A DNA stretch of 64,000 nucleotides from assembly GCF_900199455.1 (NCBI RefSeq), contig NZ_FZQR01000028.1, positions 1 through 64,000 of the forward strand. Direction: 5' to 3'. Positions 60,969 through 64,000 of the stretch are shown in pieces; within the stretch, counting starts at the first letter, position 1; each line of letters begins with the position of its first letter. A program made the translations under genes and the position numbers. This DNA comes from Mesorhizobium carmichaelinearum. GTDB taxonomy: Bacteria > Pseudomonadota > Alphaproteobacteria > Rhizobiales > Rhizobiaceae. The notes under the pieces were generated by a model. That model was not told the origin of the DNA. It was given only the letters and a program-made list of their open reading frames with translations, and did no database searches.

Positions 60969-61743
60969 GGCGGTCAAACGCCGCAGCAACGCCTTCCAGG
61001 ACGGCGCCATAGCCGTCGGCGGGATGATTTCGCGCAATCCCGTCCTGGTCGGCGGATCGACGGCATTCCTGGTGACGCTGTTCTATGTCTCGGCCAATGC
61101 GCTGTGGTATCAGCCTTTCCCGCATGCCGGGGCGTTCTTCGCCACCCGCCACTTCCAGGGATTTCCGCACACTGCCTCTGACGAACCGGAGACCACGATC
61201 AACATCGTGCGGCCCAATGCGGCGCCCGCCCCGATGAAGGGCGATCCGGTGGTCGAGCAGGTGCAAGGCATATTGAAGGACCTCGACTTCTATCCCGGCA
61301 CGGTCGACGGCATTTCCGGCCCCAACACGCGCAAGGCCATCCAGGCCTATCAGCAGAAGGTCGGGCTCAACGCTTCCGGCGAAATCGATGCGCTGCTGCT
61401 GGATCAGCTTGGTGCAACGCCGAAGACAGCTTCGGTGCCAAAGCCGCAGCCGCGTCCCGACGTGCCGCCGGCCGCCGTTCCGGTGTCCTTGCAGACAAAT
61501 TCTGGGCAGACAAATTCCGGGCAGACGGATGCCGCTCCGACCCAGGGACCCGACCCCCGCATCGTCAAGATCCAGGCCGGTCTCAAGGCCTTCGGCAATG
61601 ACGACATGCAGTTGGATGGTGTCGTCGGCGCGCGCACCAAGGCGGCGATCAAGGAATTCCAATCGCTGTTCGGGCTGCCGCAGACCGGCGAGCCCGACGA
61701 GATCGTCTACGTCAAGATGCGCGAGATCGGCCTGACCAACTGA
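60943..61743 (+). CDS. Membrane-anchored protein with two peptidoglycan-binding domains
   Basis: 266 residues. One membrane helix near residues 33-50 (VGGSTAFLVTLFYVSANALW) places the rest in the periplasm. Two PG_binding_1 modules follow: VQGILKDLDFYPGTVDGISGPNTRKAIQAYQQKVGL and IQAGLKAFGNDDMQLDGVVGARTKAAIKEFQSLFGL, separated by a Pro/Thr/Gln-rich linker. It starts 26 nt inside the kinase gene, suggesting functional and translational linkage. It could link the cell-cycle kinase to the cell wall, though this is speculative. Confidence 0.9.
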   Translation: MARSAKQPKAVKRRSNAFQDGAIAVGGMISRNPVLVGGSTAFLVTLFYVSANALWYQPFPHAGAFFATRHFQGFPHTASDEPETTINIVRPNAAPAPMKGDPVVEQVQGILKDLDFYPGTVDGISGPNTRKAIQAYQQKVGLNASGEIDALLLDQLGATPKTASVPKPQPRPDVPPAAVPVSLQTNSGQTNSGQTDAAPTQGPDPRIVKIQAGLKAFGNDDMQLDGVVGARTKAAIKEFQSLFGLPQTGEPDEIVYVKMREIGLTN

Positions 61744-61813
61744 GGCCTGAAAACGACGGCTCGCGGAGCGGCGGAAATATCGCTAGATAGCCGCACGCTT
61801 TCGGAGCTGTCTC

Positions 61814-62161
61814 ATGCGCGTCACATCGGATTTGTGGGTCTCTGCCTTGGTGCGCCGGGTTTTCGGCGCCGGCGGATTTGCCGCCGTGGTCAACCGTGGC
61901 GCGACCGAGGCCGGTGCTGTTTTCGTGCTGACGCGGGGCAGGCTGGGTGACGTCGCCCTCTACGGGCCAGCGCCGCAGACAAGCTACGATTCGGCCAAGC
62001 CCGACGACCGTTTCTTCAGCCTTCTCACCGCTGGCGATGATCCGGCCGTGCTCGATGCCCGTCTGGAACGGGAGAAAAAATTCGATCCCGACATCTGGGT
62101 GGTCGAGATCGAGGCCGGCACCGTTCCCGTCGAGGAGCTTATTTCCGTGAAGACGCCCTGA
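61814..62161 (+). CDS. DUF1491 protein
   Basis: 115 residues. The family signature is visible from VTSDLWVSALVRRVFGAGGFAAVVNRGATEAGAVFV to the C-terminal PDIWVVEIE. DUF1491 proteins are small, cytoplasmic and of unknown function, conserved in Rhizobiales. It overlaps the convergent DUF2336 gene by 23 nt. Confidence 0.92.
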   Translation: MRVTSDLWVSALVRRVFGAGGFAAVVNRGATEAGAVFVLTRGRLGDVALYGPAPQTSYDSAKPDDRFFSLLTAGDDPAVLDARLEREKKFDPDIWVVEIEAGTVPVEELISVKTP

Positions 62162-63173
62162 GGGCAGGCGCGGCGGCTTCGTCGCTGTTCGACGCCTTGC
62201 GGTTTTCGCTGTCTGTGGGCGCGGCGTCACGGACCATCCTGGACAAGGTCTCGGCTTTCCAGCCCCGCACCCGGTCCAGCGCCACATCGCGATGCAGCAG
62301 GCGGTAGCGGTCGAGATAGGTGCGGATGGCCTGCGGATGCGGGAACAGGCTGGGATAGATGGCGACCGTGATCAGGAATGCCCGGTCCTCGCTGAAGTCG
62401 AGCGAGCGCAGTGCTGCAAGCAGTGAGGCATAGTTCTGGTTGGCGGTCAGCGATCGCGCGGTCGAGAAATCAATGTCGAGGGCGTCCGCAAGCGCGGTCT
62501 GGAAGAAGGCGGCGTTTCCCGTCAGCGCCGTCTCGCGCAGTTTGACATAGGTATCCGCGCCAGGGAATGCATCGACCTTCGCCGCCGACGCCTCGTCGCC
62601 GGTGCGCATCATGGAGCGCAGCCTGCGCCGCGCATTCTCGGCGGCAATACCGGCAGACTGTTGGCCTGTCCCGCTCTCTTCGGCCGCCTCCGCTTTTGCG
62701 ACTGCGACGGTTGGTGCCGCAGCGGCCTGCACCTCCGGATCGCGCACCCGCACCAGTGTCGGCCGTTCGAGCACCCTGATCAGATCGGCGATGGTCGGGT
62801 TCAGGTCCTTGCGGCGCGCTATGGCGCGCGCATGCGGCAGGCCGTGCCGGCCGATCAGCGCGATCAGGTCGATATCGCTGACTGCGCGCGAGCGGATCAG
62901 CAGCGGCGCGGCAATGTCGACCGGTTCTTCGCAAAGGCGGCGCACGAGTGCTGCGGGGGCATATTCGCATTCGGAAAGGGCTGCGGCCACGTAGCGCCGC
63001 GATTCGACGGACACATCGTCGAACAGCGGCAGTGTCAGGTCTTCGAGCTGGCCGATCTCGCGGCGCGACGGGCGGGTCAGCGAGCAGAACGCCGACACCG
63101 CGGCGCGGAACAGCCTTTCGGCCTTGCCCGATTCCGTTCGTATCGCGATTTGCCTGAAGTCCGAAGATGACAC
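62139..63173 (-). CDS. DUF2336 alpha-helical protein
   Basis: 344 residues from a GTG start. It is almost all alpha-helical with HEAT-like repeats: EIGQLEDLTLPLFDDVSVESRRYVAAALSE, PAALVRRLCEEPVDIAAPLLIRS, ALIGRHGLPHARAIARRKDLNPTIADL. This matches DUF2336 (PF10098), found in alphaproteobacteria; some members are linked to motility or envelope stress, but the function is not established. Confidence 0.9.
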   Translation of the reverse strand: MSSSDFRQIAIRTESGKAERLFRAAVSAFCSLTRPSRREIGQLEDLTLPLFDDVSVESRRYVAAALSECEYAPAALVRRLCEEPVDIAAPLLIRSRAVSDIDLIALIGRHGLPHARAIARRKDLNPTIADLIRVLERPTLVRVRDPEVQAAAAPTVAVAKAEAAEESGTGQQSAGIAAENARRRLRSMMRTGDEASAAKVDAFPGADTYVKLRETALTGNAAFFQTALADALDIDFSTARSLTANQNYASLLAALRSLDFSEDRAFLITVAIYPSLFPHPQAIRTYLDRYRLLHRDVALDRVRGWKAETLSRMVRDAAPTDSENRKASNSDEAAAPALRASSRK

Positions 63174-63383
63174 GAAGGATACCCGATACTCGATACACAG
63201 CCTTGATCGCGCTCAACCGGGACTATGTCGGTTTCGCGATTGCCTCGGTCAGAACGTCCTGACCCCAAGACAAAGATCAAGTTAGCGACGATCCGTTAGC
63301 GCTCCGTTAACCCTCTGCCTGCCTTAATGATATTTGGAGGCGTTGCGTTGTGCTCCGGGGAAACCGAGAGGAATGCGCGAATC

Positions 63384-63569
63384 ATGGGCATGGTACTGTC
63401 TTTCGTGCCGCGTGCGGCACCGACCAATCGAGCCAAGCAAACCACCGAAATACCGGCGGCGGTGATCATCTTTCCCGGCATCCGCTATGAGCGGTCCAGC
63501 ACCGGCGAGACGCGGCCTGCCGGGCCCGACAAGCCGGGATCGCCACGGACACCGGTGCCGCACCACTGA
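63384..63569 (+). CDS. Small conserved hypothetical protein
   Basis: 61 residues: basic, no hydrophobic helix, with AAVIIFPGIRYER as the central ordered phrase and a disordered Pro-rich C-terminus. The phrase RYERSSTGETRPAG looks conserved-like and resembles small rhizobial hypotheticals. GAGAGGA lies 12 nt upstream of the ATG. No function can be given. Confidence 0.5.
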   Translation: MGMVLSFVPRAAPTNRAKQTTEIPAAVIIFPGIRYERSSTGETRPAGPDKPGSPRTPVPHH

Positions 63570-63630
63570 GCCTTGCTGAAGCCGCGACCTGATCCGTCAG
63601 GCCATTGGTTCTGGGGCTCTGATCAGTGGC

Positions 63631-64000
63631 CTAGAAATCCTGCAGTTCGCAGGAACTCTTATCGAGAAAGCGCGACACGATCGGCTTCCAGCTGTCGTCC
63701 GGCACGAAGCTGCGGATGACGAAGATGCCCTCGTCGATCGGCGCTTCGACGAAGATCGCTCCTTGCAAATCCTCGGGCAAGTCCTTGCGCACGTCGATCA
63801 TCTGCGCCGGCGTCAGCACGACCGCATCAAGCTTGCCGTCGGTCGCGGTATGGTCGTTGAAGGAATAGATGTTGTGGCCGTTGCGGTCATAGACCGACAC
63901 CGACCAGAAGGGGACATTCCCCGGCGCCTTGATCCGGACCATGCCTTCCTCGAGGTCGAACCGGCAGGCCGTTGCATAGAACAGCGGGTCGACCGATTTC
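63631..64000 (-). CDS. DUF1254-family protein, C-terminal part (cut by the right edge)
   Basis: About 122 residues are visible; the frame stays open to base 64000, so the N-terminus is outside. The translation KSVDPLFYATACRFDLEEG followed by PFWSVSVYDRNGHNIYSFND and IDVRKDLPEDLQGAIFVEAP matches the DUF1254/DUF1214 family, predicted exported or membrane beta-rich proteins found next to each other in rhizobia. Function unknown. Confidence 0.85.
   Translation of the reverse strand, partial: KSVDPLFYATACRFDLEEGMVRIKAPGNVPFWSVSVYDRNGHNIYSFNDHTATDGKLDAVVLTPAQMIDVRKDLPEDLQGAIFVEAPIDEGIFVIRSFVPDDSWKPIVSRFLDKSSCELQDF

Overview
The window looks like a chromosomal segment of a Mesorhizobium-type alphaproteobacterium (Rhizobiales, Phyllobacteriaceae). 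The support is a betI-betC-betA-betB osmoprotectant operon, a MucR/Ros regulator, DUF1491, DUF2336 and DUF5330 proteins, a ReAV-type rhizobial asparaginase, a two-subunit methylmalonyl-CoA mutase, a single-ATPase-domain FrcBCA-like sugar transporter and a MocE-like ferredoxin. The organism is inferred from gene families, not from a database match.

There are two halves. Positions 1-19,200 look like accessory DNA: looser gene packing, several non-coding stretches, gene remnants, many secreted or membrane proteins of unknown role, and by eye a lower GC content. A tRNA-Pro(CGG) lies at 19,228-19,304 with its 3' end facing this region, the arrangement expected of an island inserted at a tRNA 3' end. 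No integrase is visible, so the boundary is inferred. From 19,380 to the right edge the DNA is gene-dense and looks like ordinary rhizobial chromosome.

Accessory half: a PPOX-fold protein and a host-attachment-family protein; then a minus-strand run from 9,365 down to 2,230 containing a coiled-coil membrane protein, a PAN/Apple protein, a thermonuclease-excalibur protein and a complete His-Xaa-Ser (HXS) system, hxsD-hxsB-hxsC-hxsA, joined by 4-nt overlaps. HxsB and HxsC are radical SAM enzymes and HxsA carries the His-Xaa-Ser repeats they are predicted to modify. Next are a caspase-like secreted peptidase divergent from a CHASE2-adenylate cyclase with a FecR-like partner, a secreted protein, a four-gene lipoprotein/secreted operon, and a mosaic of three broken genes beside the tRNA.

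Right half: NmrA/LysR divergent pair; mannose-1-phosphate guanylyltransferase fused to an AGE-type isomerase; the bet operon, which converts choline-O-sulfate to glycine betaine and carries an inserted PLP dehydratase; thiolase and asparaginase; a Tat-exported beta-helix protein; a GreA-like protein; a Doc/AbrB toxin-antitoxin pair; methylmalonyl-CoA mutase; a HerA-like ATPase; then (40.3-47.9 kb) a LacI-controlled cluster with a di-iron membrane hydroxylase, sugar ABC transporter, MocE-like Rieske ferredoxin, TIM-barrel isomerase and PanB-like lyase. The last appears to be a catabolic pathway of unknown substrate. The remainder holds housekeeping and envelope genes: L,D-transpeptidase, haloacid dehalogenase, aminotransferase, superoxide dismutase, two cytochromes c, SET protein, LysE exporter, oligopeptidase B, MucR, SufE, a DivJ/PdhS-like histidine kinase with a peptidoglycan-binding partner, and a DUF1254 gene cut by the right edge.

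The two most interesting systems are the HXS peptide-modification operon (2.2-5.5 kb) and the hydroxylase/Rieske/PanB-like catabolic cluster (40.3-47.9 kb).
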